Shown here: piece after piece, positions 25,930-33,256 of the stretch
How positions within the stretch are numbered: position 1 is the first letter of the stretch
Layout: each line of letters starts with the position of its first letter
Translations under genes and position numbers: made by a program
Assembly: GCA_020048895.1 (NCBI GenBank)
Contig: JAIFLV010000026.1
Coordinates: 1-33,256, forward strand
DNA: 33,256 nucleotides
Direction of reading: 5' to 3'
From: Rhodoferax sp.
GTDB lineage: Bacteria > Pseudomonadota > Gammaproteobacteria > Burkholderiales > Burkholderiaceae_C
Notes under the pieces: model-generated
The model's input: only the letters and a program-made list of their open reading frames with translations
What the model was told of the DNA's origin: nothing
Database searches by the model: none

Positions 25930-27753
25930 ATGTTGCACTACAAAGCCCCCTTGCGCGACATGCGCTTTCTGATCAATGAAGTGATGGACTACCCCACGCA
26001 CTATGCGGCACTGTCCAACGGAGCCGACGCCACGCCGGAAATGGTGGATGCCATTCTGGAAGGCGCTGCGACCCTGTGCGAGGAAGTGCTGGCACCGCTC
26101 AACGCCTCGGGTGACAAGGAAGGCTGCCACCTGAACAACGGGGTCGTGACCACCCCGGTGGGGTTCAAGGAGGCGTACGCCCAGTTTGTCGCGGGTGGCT
26201 GGCAGGGGCTGTCGTTCCCGGTGGAATATGGGGGCCAGGGCTTGCCCATGTCGCTCAACCTGTTCAAGTCGGAAATGATGGGAGCAGCCAACTGGTCGTT
26301 CAATATGTATCCGGGCTTAAGCATTGGTTGCATCAACACACTGCTGCAGTACGGTACAGACGACATCAAGAAGAACTACCTGCCACGCTTGGTGGCGGGC
26401 GAGTGGACGGGCACCATGTGTCTGACCGAGCCGCAGTGTGGTACCGATCTGGCCCAGGTGAAAACCCGTGCCGAGCCGCAACCGGACGGCAGCTATGCCA
26501 TCACCGGTACCAAGATTTTCATCTCTTCCGGCGACCACGATCTGGCCGAGAACATTGTGCACATCGTGCTGGCGCGCCTGCCTGGCGCGCCTGCCGGCAC
26601 GCGTGGTATTTCGCTCTTCGTGGTGCCGAAGTTCATCGTGGGCAGTGACGGCACGATGGGGGCACGCAATGGTGTGGGCTGCGGCTCGCTCGAGCACAAG
26701 ATGGGCATCATGGCCAACGCCACGGCTGTGCTCAATTTTGATGGTGCAGCGGGTGCCATGATTTCTGAGCCCAACAAGGGCCTGGAAGCGATGTTCACCT
26801 TCATGAACACAGCGCGCATTGGCACCGCCATACAGGGTGTGGCACACGCCGAACTGTCGTTTCAGGGGGCCTTGCCCTACGCCAAGGAGCGCCGCTCCAT
26901 GCGCTCCCTGTCGGGCAAGAAGGAAGCGGACCAGGTGGCCGACGCCCTCATCTGGCACCCGGATGTGCGGCGCATGCTGCTGACCCAAAAGGCCATAGCC
27001 GAGGGCGGGCGTGCCATGGTGTACGGTGCGGCGCAGATCGCCGACAAAATGTTCAATGCAGTGGTCGAAGGCGATACGGTTGCGCACAAACACTACGACG
27101 ACGAGTTGGGCTTCTACACCCCAATCCTCAAGGGCTTCCTCACCGAGATGGGTCTGGAGGCTGCCAACCTGGGCATGCAGGTGTTTGGAGGCCATGGCTA
27201 CATCGGAGAGCATGGCATGGAGCAGATCGTGCGCGACGCCCGTATCTCTACGCTGTACGAAGGCACCACAGGAATCCAGGCGCTCGATTTGCTGGGACGC
27301 AAAGTGCTGCTCAATACCAAGGGCAAATGCGTGCGCGACTTTACCGGCACCATGCTGGGCCTGGCAAAAGGCAAGGTGTTCGCCTCTGGATCTACCGGCA
27401 GATTGGCGCGTACTCTGGTACGCAAGGCCTTGCAGTGGAACCTGTTGACCACACGCATCATGCTGCGTTCCGCCGGTGACCGTGAGCAGGTCGGGTCGTC
27501 CAGTGTGGACTACCTGATGTACTCTGGCTACGTCATGATGGCGTACTTCTGGGCGCTGCAGGCGTTCAAAGCTTCCGAGTTGCTTGCCAGTGGCAAGGGC
27601 ATCGAGTCAGCCGAGTTTTATACGGCTAAGATACAGACTGCAGAGTTCTATTTCGAGCGGCTATTGCCCCGTGCCAATGCCCATCGCAAGGCCGCATTGG
27701 CACCTACCAGCGCCGTGATGCAAATGCCACAAGAGCTGTTTCAGATGGCGTGA
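25930..27753 (+). CDS. Acyl-CoA dehydrogenase, long form
   Basis: A FAD enzyme that makes the trans-2-enoyl-CoA in the first step of beta-oxidation. At 607 residues it belongs to the long class with extra N-terminal and C-terminal domains: YKAPLRDMRFLINEVMDY at the start is the N-terminal extension motif; MCLTEPQCGTDLAQVKT and GTKIFISSGDHDL form the FAD/substrate region; GVAHAELSFQGALPYAKER and QVFGGHGYIGEHGMEQ are conserved core segments. The catalytic base is probably E444 in LYEGTTGIQALDL. A helical C-terminal domain follows from about 480. Last gene of the operon; together with reductase, hydratase and thiolase it gives a near-complete fatty-acyl cycle. Confidence 0.94.
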   Translation: MLHYKAPLRDMRFLINEVMDYPTHYAALSNGADATPEMVDAILEGAATLCEEVLAPLNASGDKEGCHLNNGVVTTPVGFKEAYAQFVAGGWQGLSFPVEYGGQGLPMSLNLFKSEMMGAANWSFNMYPGLSIGCINTLLQYGTDDIKKNYLPRLVAGEWTGTMCLTEPQCGTDLAQVKTRAEPQPDGSYAITGTKIFISSGDHDLAENIVHIVLARLPGAPAGTRGISLFVVPKFIVGSDGTMGARNGVGCGSLEHKMGIMANATAVLNFDGAAGAMISEPNKGLEAMFTFMNTARIGTAIQGVAHAELSFQGALPYAKERRSMRSLSGKKEADQVADALIWHPDVRRMLLTQKAIAEGGRAMVYGAAQIADKMFNAVVEGDTVAHKHYDDELGFYTPILKGFLTEMGLEAANLGMQVFGGHGYIGEHGMEQIVRDARISTLYEGTTGIQALDLLGRKVLLNTKGKCVRDFTGTMLGLAKGKVFASGSTGRLARTLVRKALQWNLLTTRIMLRSAGDREQVGSSSVDYLMYSGYVMMAYFWALQAFKASELLASGKGIESAEFYTAKIQTAEFYFERLLPRANAHRKAALAPTSAVMQMPQELFQMA

Positions 27754-27794
27754 ACTTGTCGACAGTGCGCTCTGCCACCGGCGGATATGCCAAC

Positions 27795-27813
27795 TTCTGG
27801 TGCCACACCAGAA
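27795..27813. terminator. Possible terminator hairpin between convergent genes
   Basis: TTCTGGTG-CCA-CACCAGAA is a perfect 8-bp stem with a 3-nt loop, 42 bp after the acyl-CoA dehydrogenase stop and 42 bp from the stop of the opposing gene. No T-run follows it on the plus strand or on the minus strand, so an intrinsic terminator role is uncertain. Confidence 0.35.
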
Positions 27814-27854
27814 AAACAGGCGGCTGCAAACCCGCGTAGTTTGAAGTGCTGCCG

Positions 27855-28958
27855 TCAGGCGCGGGCGTCGCCCCAGCGCAAATGCGAGGTGTCGTCTCCC
27901 CGGTACAAGGTCTCACCGTGGCGGTCAACACAGTAGTGCGGCGACACGATCATGTCGGTAAATCGCATGTCGGCGGCGATACGGGTGTACTCAAACAGAA
28001 TGCTACGCACCACCTTGGCACCTGTACGAATGTGGCTACCGTGTCCAATCCACGCGGGTCCGATGATCGTTGCGCCTGACTCAACACGTACGCTCGAACC
28101 GATGTAGACCGGGCCTTCAATCTGCACGTCGTGCCACTGAATTGATGTATTGAGCCCGACCCATACGCCGGGCTTGATTTCGCGCCCAGGCATTTTCATA
28201 CTCTCAACCTCGCCGCGCAGAACCCGCTGCAAGACTACCCAGTAGTCGCTGACGCGGCCAATGTCGATCCAGTTGAACCGGCAATTCTGTGCAAAAAATG
28301 GTAACCCGTTGGCGACCAGATCGGGAAACAATTGTGAGCCAATGTCATAGATGGTGTTGGCTGGCACCAACCCTAAAACCGCAGGCTCAAAAATGTAGAT
28401 GCCAGTGCTGGCCAGTGTCGACTTTGCCTCTGCTGGCTTGGGCTTTTCCTGAAACGACTCGATGAGGCCATCGGCAGCGGTTAACACGACACCATAGCTT
28501 TGCACATCCGCCAGCGGGACCTCCATGGCAACCAAACTTGCAATCGCATTCTTGGCTTTGTGTTCTGCAAGGGCGGCCGTGATATCCAGGTCAATGAGCG
28601 CATCGGCGCACAGTACCAACGTCGTGTCATCAAAGAAACCGCTGAAGTCCTGAATGCGCCGCATACCACCAGCCGACCCCATGGGACGCGGCAGGATGTC
28701 GCCGTGATCGCGCACGCCTTCGTAGCTGTAGCCGATTTGCACACCCCAACGGCGACCGTCTCCAAAGTATTCCTCAATTTTCTGGTGGTGCCAGGCTACG
28801 TTGACCATGATTTCGGTGATGCCATGGCGTGCCAGGTGCTCGATCAGGTATTCCATCACCGGCTTGCCCAGAATCGGCACCATGGGTTTGGGCACATCAC
28901 GCGTCAAGGGTCGAACCCGGGTGCCTTGCCCGGCTGCCAATATCATTCCTTTAGCCAT
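27855..28958 (-). CDS. Sugar-phosphate nucleotidyltransferase with beta-helix domain
   Basis: The 367-residue protein begins with the nucleotidyl transferase signature ILAAGQGTRVRPLT then KPMVPILGKP, which binds the nucleotide and phosphate. The metal-binding aspartate lies in LVLCADALIDLD, where this family usually has a glycine before the aspartate. The sugar-binding EKP is in ESFQEKPKPAE. From about 255 there are hexapeptide repeats (GVWVGLNTSIQWHDV, YIGSSVRVESGATIIGPAWIG) forming a left-handed beta helix. This architecture is that of mannose-1-phosphate guanylyltransferase or glucose-1-phosphate thymidylyl/uridylyltransferase-like enzymes; the sugar cannot be told from sequence. It stands alone between two unrelated operons. 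Confidence 0.87.
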   Translation of the reverse strand: MAKGMILAAGQGTRVRPLTRDVPKPMVPILGKPVMEYLIEHLARHGITEIMVNVAWHHQKIEEYFGDGRRWGVQIGYSYEGVRDHGDILPRPMGSAGGMRRIQDFSGFFDDTTLVLCADALIDLDITAALAEHKAKNAIASLVAMEVPLADVQSYGVVLTAADGLIESFQEKPKPAEAKSTLASTGIYIFEPAVLGLVPANTIYDIGSQLFPDLVANGLPFFAQNCRFNWIDIGRVSDYWVVLQRVLRGEVESMKMPGREIKPGVWVGLNTSIQWHDVQIEGPVYIGSSVRVESGATIIGPAWIGHGSHIRTGAKVVRSILFEYTRIAADMRFTDMIVSPHYCVDRHGETLYRGDDTSHLRWGDARA

Positions 28959-29060
28959 ATTTGCCTCGGATGGTGTGTTTCGCTTTTCATGTTGGCGAGT
29001 CTATCAATGGGACTGATCCGATTGTCAGGCGTAACTGCTGTGCATCGGGGGGTGATGAAG

Positions 29061-29090
29061 TTAAAGCACAAAAAAGGGGCCGGGTAAAAT
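29061..29090 (+). promoter_or_regulatory. Possible purL promoter
   Basis: TTAAAG (29061-29066) and TAAAAT (29085-29090) are separated by 18 nt. The -10 box is good and the -35 box is poor. The RNA would start about 27 nt before the purL GTG. No purine riboswitch is apparent in the 165-bp gap. Confidence 0.35.
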
Positions 29091-29123
29091 TCCCCGCTCT
29101 GCCCACCATTCCAGATTGCTCCT

Positions 29124-32100
29124 GTGACCCTGCATATCACCCCATTTGAGGGCGGCAACGCTCTGAGTCCGTTTCGCGTTCAACAGCTTCTGCCAGCGTT
29201 GCAGGGTATTCACGAAAAGATTTCCAGCATCAGCGCGCGGTTTGTGCATCTGGTGGCGTGTGAAAGCCCGCTGGATGCGCAATTGAAAACACAGCTGGCG
29301 GACTTGCTGACCTATGGCGAGCCCTATGTCGGGCCCAACGATGGCGCGTGTGTGGTGATCAGCCCCCGATTCGGCACCGTGTCGCCCTGGGCTTCCAAAG
29401 CGACCGACATTGCGCACAACTGTGGTTTGGCGGTCAAGCGCATCGAGCGCCTGGTGGAATACCGCGTCGCGCTCAAAAGCGGGCTGCTGTCGAATCCGAC
29501 CCTGAGCCCCGCGCAACTGGAACAGGTCGCGGCCTTGCTACACGACCGGATGACCGAGAGTGCCATGCTGGACCGCACCAGGGCGCAGGACCTTTTTCAC
29601 GCACTGCAGCCCGAACCCATGCAGCATGTGGATGTGATGGGTGGCGGCAAGGCAGCATTGGTGGAGGCCAACGCGGCGTTTGGCCTGGCGCTGGCGGCAG
29701 ATGAGATGGATTACCTGGTTAGCGCCTTCACGTCCCTGGGCCGCAATCCCACCGATGTCGAGCTGATGATGTTTGCCCAGGCCAACAGTGAACATTGCCG
29801 CCACAAGATTTTCAACGCCCAGTTCACCATCGATGGCGTGGCACAGGAGCACACCCTGTTTGGCATGATCCGCCACACCCATCAACAAAACCCGCAACAC
29901 ATGCTGGTGGCCTACTCGGACAACGCCTCCGTGATGGAAGGCGCAGTGGTCGAAAGGTTTATAGCCAAATCGGCCTCCGACGCAGGCGGGGTAAGCGCAG
30001 CCAGCTATGAAAAGAGTAGCGAAACGAACCACATTTTGATGAAGGTGGAAACCCACAACCACCCCACCGCCATCTCGCCGTTTCCGGGTGCATCAACGGG
30101 GGCCGGCGGTGAGATTCGTGACGAGGGTGCCACCGGGCGTGGCTCCAAACCCAAGGCGGGTCTGACCGGCTTTACTGTGTCAAAGTTGTGGGGCAGCGAT
30201 TTCGGCAAGCCAGAGCACATTGCCAGCCCGCTGCAAATCATGGTGGAAGGCCCTTTGGGTGGTGCCGCCTTCAACAATGAGTTTGGCCGGCCCAATCTGC
30301 TGGGGTACTTTCGCGAGTACGAGCAGGCGGTAGCCAGTGACGTGGACACCGTGCAGCGCGGCTACCACAAGCCCATCATGATCGCGGGCGGCTTGGGCGT
30401 GATCGATGCGGGCCAGACGCACAAGATTGCGTTTCCGGCGGGAAGTCTGCTGATCCAGCTGGGTGGCCCCGGCATGCGCATTGGCATGGGCGGCAGCGCC
30501 GCCAGTTCTATGGCCACGGGTGCCAATGCGGCGCATCTGGACTTTGACTCGGTGCAGCGCGGCAACCCGGAGATGGAGCGGCGGGCGCAGGAGGTGATCA
30601 ACCAGTGCTGGATTCAGGGTGACCGGAATCCCATTCTGGCGATTCATGATGTGGGTGCCGGGGGCTTGTCCAATGCCTTCCCGGAATTGACCAACGACGC
30701 TGGTCGTGGTGCACGCTTCGATTTGCAAGCCATCCAGCTGGAGGAAAGCGGCATGGCGCCCAAGGAGATTTGGTGCAACGAGAGCCAGGAACGTTATGTG
30801 CTGGCCATCGCTCCCGAATCGTTGGAACAGTTTCAGACTCTGTGCGAGCGTGAACGTTGCCCGTTTGCCGTCATCGGGGTGGCAACGCATGAGCGCCAAT
30901 TGGAGCTCGCCGATGCAGGCAATGAATCCCCTGTCAACATGCCTATGAATGTGCTGCTGGGCAAGCCGCCCAAGATGCAGCGCGATGTCACGTCGGTGGC
31001 GCGAACGTTTAGCCCGCTCAACCTGACCGGCGTGGATCTGCAAAAAGCGGTGATCGACGTGCTGGCCCATCCTACGGTGGCATCCAAGCGCTTTCTCATC
31101 ACCATAGGCGACCGCACCGTAGGGGGCCTGACGCACCGCGACCAGATGGTTGGACCCTGGCAAGTGCCGGTGGCCGATTGCGCTGTCACACTGGCTGATT
31201 TCAAGGGCTTTGCCGGCGAAGCCATGGCCATGGGCGAGCGCACGCCGCTGGCGGCCCTTAACGCGCCCGCGTCGGGGCGGATGGCCGTGGCAGAAGCCAT
31301 TACCAACCTGCTGGCCGCGCCCATCGCGTTGTCACGGGTGAAGCTTTCCGCCAACTGGATGGCCGCGTGTGGCGAGCCGGGGGAAGATGCGGCGCTGTAT
31401 GCCACCGTTAAAGCAGTGGGGCTGGAGTTGTGTCCGGCATTGGGTGTGAGTATCCCGGTGGGCAAGGATTCGTTGTCGATGCGCACGCAGTGGAAAGACG
31501 CGGCCGTCGACAAAAAGGTCACCTCGCCCGTGAGTTTGATCGTCAGCGCCTTCGCCACCCTGGCCGATGTCCGTGGCACCCTGACGCCGCAGCTCAACGC
31601 CACAGAAGACACCACGCTGGTGTTGGTGGACCTGGGCCGGGGCCAGCACCGCATGGCAAGCAGCATTCTGGCGCAAACGCTTGATCAGGTGGGGGACGTG
31701 GTGCCCGATCTGGACGACCCGCAGGATCTGGTGCACCTTGTCCAAGCCGTCAACGCATTGCGTGCCAAGGGGCAGATCCTGGCGTACCACGACCGCAGCG
31801 ATGGCGGCCTTCTGGCGGCCGTGGCAGAAATGGCCTTTGCCGGTCGCGTCGGCGTCGCGTTGAATGTCGACATGCTGGTCAACGAGGGAGACGGTATTTC
31901 CGACAGCCGCATGGATGTGGGCGACAGCAAGAACTGGGCAGGTCAGGTGGGTCCGCGGCGGCAGGAGATGACATTGAAAGCCCTGTTCAACGAAGAACTG
32001 GGCGTGGTACTGCAAGTGCGCACCGCCGAGCGCGCCGAGGTGATGGCAACTTTGCGCGCGCATGGCCTGGCCAAACACAGTCACTTTGTCGGCAAGACAC

Positions 32101-33149
32101 GTCCCATGACCGACGCCATCGATGCGGGTAAAGGTGAACTGCAAGTCTGGCGCGATGCCAAGGTGGTATTTAGCGCCAACCTGTTTGATTTACAGCAGGT
32201 CTGGGATGCCGTCAGCTGGAAGATCTGCCAGCAGCGCGATAACCCTGTCTGCGCCGACGCAGAGCACGCCGCTGCCGGTGCGCGGGATGATCCGGGTTTG
32301 CATACATATGTGCCAAAAGAGGCTGCAGCGCTTATGCAGCAAGCGCAGGAAGCTATCAAAGTAGGAGCGCCAGCGCTCCTGACGAGTCGACCCAAGGTCG
32401 CTGTACTACGGGAGCAGGGCGTCAATTCCCATGTGGAGATGGCATACGCCTTCACCGAAGCCGGTTTTGAAGCATTTGACGTGCACATGACCGACTTGCA
32501 GACGGGACGGGTGCGATTGGGTGACTTCCAGGGCGTTGTTGCCTGCGGAGGGTTCAGCTATGGCGATACCCTGGGTGCGGGAATCGGCTGGGCACGCTCC
32601 ATCACATTCAACCCGGCGTTGTCAGACCAGTTCAAGGCATTCTTTGCCCGGGCAGACACCTTTGGCCTGGGTGTGTGCAATGGCTGCCAGATGTTTGCCG
32701 AGTTGGCAGACATCATTCCCGGTGCACAGGATTGGCCCCGCTTCACCACCAACCAGAGCGAGCGCTTTGAGGCGCGCCTGAGCCTGGTGGAAGTACTGGA
32801 TTCGCCTTCTCTGTTCTTCAAGGATCTTGCGGGAATGCGTCTGCCCATCGCTGTGGCGCACGGCGAGGGATATGCCAACTTCAAGCACCGCGGCAACCAG
32901 GCGCAGGCGATTGCTGCCATGCGCTATGTCGACAACGGTGGTGCCCCTACAGACATCTATCCGTTCAACCCCAACGGCAGCCCCGGTGGTCTTACTGCTG
33001 TGACCACGGCGGACGGCCGCTTTACCGCCATGATGCCGCACCCGGAGCGCGTGTTCCGCAATATCCAGATGAGCTGGACCAATTTGGATCAGAACGATTT
33101 CAGTCCCTGGATGCAACTGTGGCGCAACGCACGCCAGTGGGTGGGATAG
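29124..33149 (+). CDS. purL: Phosphoribosylformylglycinamidine synthase PurL
   Basis: PurL (FGAM synthase) converts FGAR, glutamine and ATP to FGAM in purine synthesis. At 1341 residues it is the single-chain proteobacterial form (E. coli about 1295). In order: N-terminal domain with [20 protein letters not shown], the ATP-binding synthetase halves ([61 protein letters not shown]) and a C-terminal glutamine amidotransferase with C1185 in [12 protein letters not shown] and MMPHPERVF. The start is a GTG at 29124, set by the family N-terminus. The linker just before [17 protein letters not shown] is 29 residues long against 21 in E. coli and is made by a repeat (32312-32379), described separately. 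Confidence 0.97.
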   Translation: MTLHITPFEGGNALSPFRVQQLLPALQGIHEKISSISARFVHLVACESPLDAQLKTQLADLLTYGEPYVGPNDGACVVISPRFGTVSPWASKATDIAHNCGLAVKRIERLVEYRVALKSGLLSNPTLSPAQLEQVAALLHDRMTESAMLDRTRAQDLFHALQPEPMQHVDVMGGGKAALVEANAAFGLALAADEMDYLVSAFTSLGRNPTDVELMMFAQANSEHCRHKIFNAQFTIDGVAQEHTLFGMIRHTHQQNPQHMLVAYSDNASVMEGAVVERFIAKSASDAGGVSAASYEKSSETNHILMKVETHNHPTAISPFPGASTGAGGEIRDEGATGRGSKPKAGLTGFTVSKLWGSDFGKPEHIASPLQIMVEGPLGGAAFNNEFGRPNLLGYFREYEQAVASDVDTVQRGYHKPIMIAGGLGVIDAGQTHKIAFPAGSLLIQLGGPGMRIGMGGSAASSMATGANAAHLDFDSVQRGNPEMERRAQEVINQCWIQGDRNPILAIHDVGAGGLSNAFPELTNDAGRGARFDLQAIQLEESGMAPKEIWCNESQERYVLAIAPESLEQFQTLCERERCPFAVIGVATHERQLELADAGNESPVNMPMNVLLGKPPKMQRDVTSVARTFSPLNLTGVDLQKAVIDVLAHPTVASKRFLITIGDRTVGGLTHRDQMVGPWQVPVADCAVTLADFKGFAGEAMAMGERTPLAALNAPASGRMAVAEAITNLLAAPIALSRVKLSANWMAACGEPGEDAALYATVKAVGLELCPALGVSIPVGKDSLSMRTQWKDAAVDKKVTSPVSLIVSAFATLADVRGTLTPQLNATEDTTLVLVDLGRGQHRMASSILAQTLDQVGDVVPDLDDPQDLVHLVQAVNALRAKGQILAYHDRSDGGLLAAVAEMAFAGRVGVALNVDMLVNEGDGISDSRMDVGDSKNWAGQVGPRRQEMTLKALFNEELGVVLQVRTAERAEVMATLRAHGLAKHSHFVGKTRPMTDAIDAGKGELQVWRDAKVVFSANLFDLQQVWDAVSWKICQQRDNPVCADAEHAAAGARDDPGLHTYVPKEAAALMQQAQEAIKVGAPALLTSRPKVAVLREQGVNSHVEMAYAFTEAGFEAFDVHMTDLQTGRVRLGDFQGVVACGGFSYGDTLGAGIGWARSITFNPALSDQFKAFFARADTFGLGVCNGCQMFAELADIIPGAQDWPRFTTNQSERFEARLSLVEVLDSPSLFFKDLAGMRLPIAVAHGEGYANFKHRGNQAQAIAAMRYVDNGGAPTDIYPFNPNGSPGGLTAVTTADGRFTAMMPHPERVFRNIQMSWTNLDQNDFSPWMQLWRNARQWVG
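32312..32379 (+). repeat. In-frame interspersed repeat inside purL
   Basis: The minus strand carries TTTGATAGCTTCCTGCGC, AAGCGCTGCAGCC and TTTTGGC, colinear over 44 bases with the dapE repeat. The plus strand has an inner stem GCGCTT-ATGCAGC-AAGCGC and, adjoining it, a perfect inverted repeat GGAGCGC-CA-GCGCTCC (32364-32379). Translated in frame it gives [19 protein letters not shown] in the linker before the glutaminase domain. Confidence 0.75.
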
Positions 33150-33165
33150 CCCGAACGTAGGGCTG

Positions 33166-33256
33166 TCAGGTCACGGTGATGCGGTTGCTCAGGTCCAGCA
33201 TGCGGCTGGCCATCACCGCACCCAATGCCATCGCCAGGGCTAAGGCTACACCGGGA
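33166..33256 (-). CDS. C-terminal end of an unidentified membrane protein
   Basis: From the right edge, the minus strand reads VALALAMALGAVMASRML followed by DLSNRITVT and a TGA stop at 33166-33168. A hydrophobic Ala/Leu-rich helix ends the protein, which suggests the last membrane segment of an integral membrane protein or transporter. Only 29 codons are visible, too few to name the family. It converges on purL, with 16 bp between the two stop codons; a weak AGCCC/GGGCT stem (33148-33164) overlaps the purL stop. Confidence 0.5.
   Translation of the reverse strand, partial: PGVALALAMALGAVMASRMLDLSNRITVT

Noticed and set aside
33148..33164. AGCCC/GGGCT hairpin at the purL stop codon
   Set aside because: A 5-bp stem with a 7-nt loop and no T-run is too weak to call a terminator.

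Overview
This window looks like chromosomal DNA of a betaproteobacterium, most likely Burkholderiales, family Comamonadaceae (a Rhodoferax/Polaromonas-like genome). The reasons are the dapC-dapD-pilU-like-dapE-prmB order, the smc-zipA-ligA order, the style of the ligase and PurL proteins, the high-GC codon use, and short interspersed repeats that I recall from that family. All names come from reading motifs; no database search was run. There is no tRNA, rRNA, insertion sequence, phage or CRISPR array.

Layout. (1) 1-845: the start of a LytS/YehU-type histidine kinase on the minus strand, cut by the window edge. (2) 1041-8713, all minus: the ABC-F ATPase yheS, then a lysine/diaminopimelate block (dapC, dapD, a PilT/PilU-type pilus ATPase, dapE) ending in prmB, which is coupled to dapE by an ATGA overlap. 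(3) 8768-9894: a free Hpt protein, a 48-residue four-cysteine protein on the other strand, and a receiver-only response regulator. (4) 9908-17153, plus: smc, zipA, ligA and def, for chromosome condensation, division, ligation and N-terminal protein processing. (5) 17289-22137, minus: a FabR-like TetR regulator, map, glnD and a CDP-diglyceride pyrophosphatase-like gene, tightly packed. (6) 22253-27753, plus: a fatty-acyl operon (high-molecular-weight FabG, MaoC hydratase, thiolase, acyl-CoA dehydrogenase) divergent from the TetR gene, with a palindromic operator between its -35 and -10 boxes. (7) 27855-28958, minus: a sugar-phosphate nucleotidyltransferase. (8) 29124-33149, plus: purL, then the tail of an unidentified membrane protein at the right edge.

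The most unusual content is not a gene. Three intergenic elements (940-1033, 3022-3103, 3155-3248) share a core of about 42 nt but have completely different outer arms. In each copy the arms are still 20-26 bp inverted repeats. A fourth, related-looking element (17147-17295) sits between two convergent genes and holds both stop codons in its arms. In all four, every transition mismatch in the arms is a G-U wobble on the strand that carries the AGGAGG-containing core. This suggests a strand-specific folded nucleic acid. Separately, a short repeat is inserted in frame in dapE and purL (and perhaps prmB), giving a similar peptide in unrelated enzymes, in the manner of protein-coding palindromic elements.
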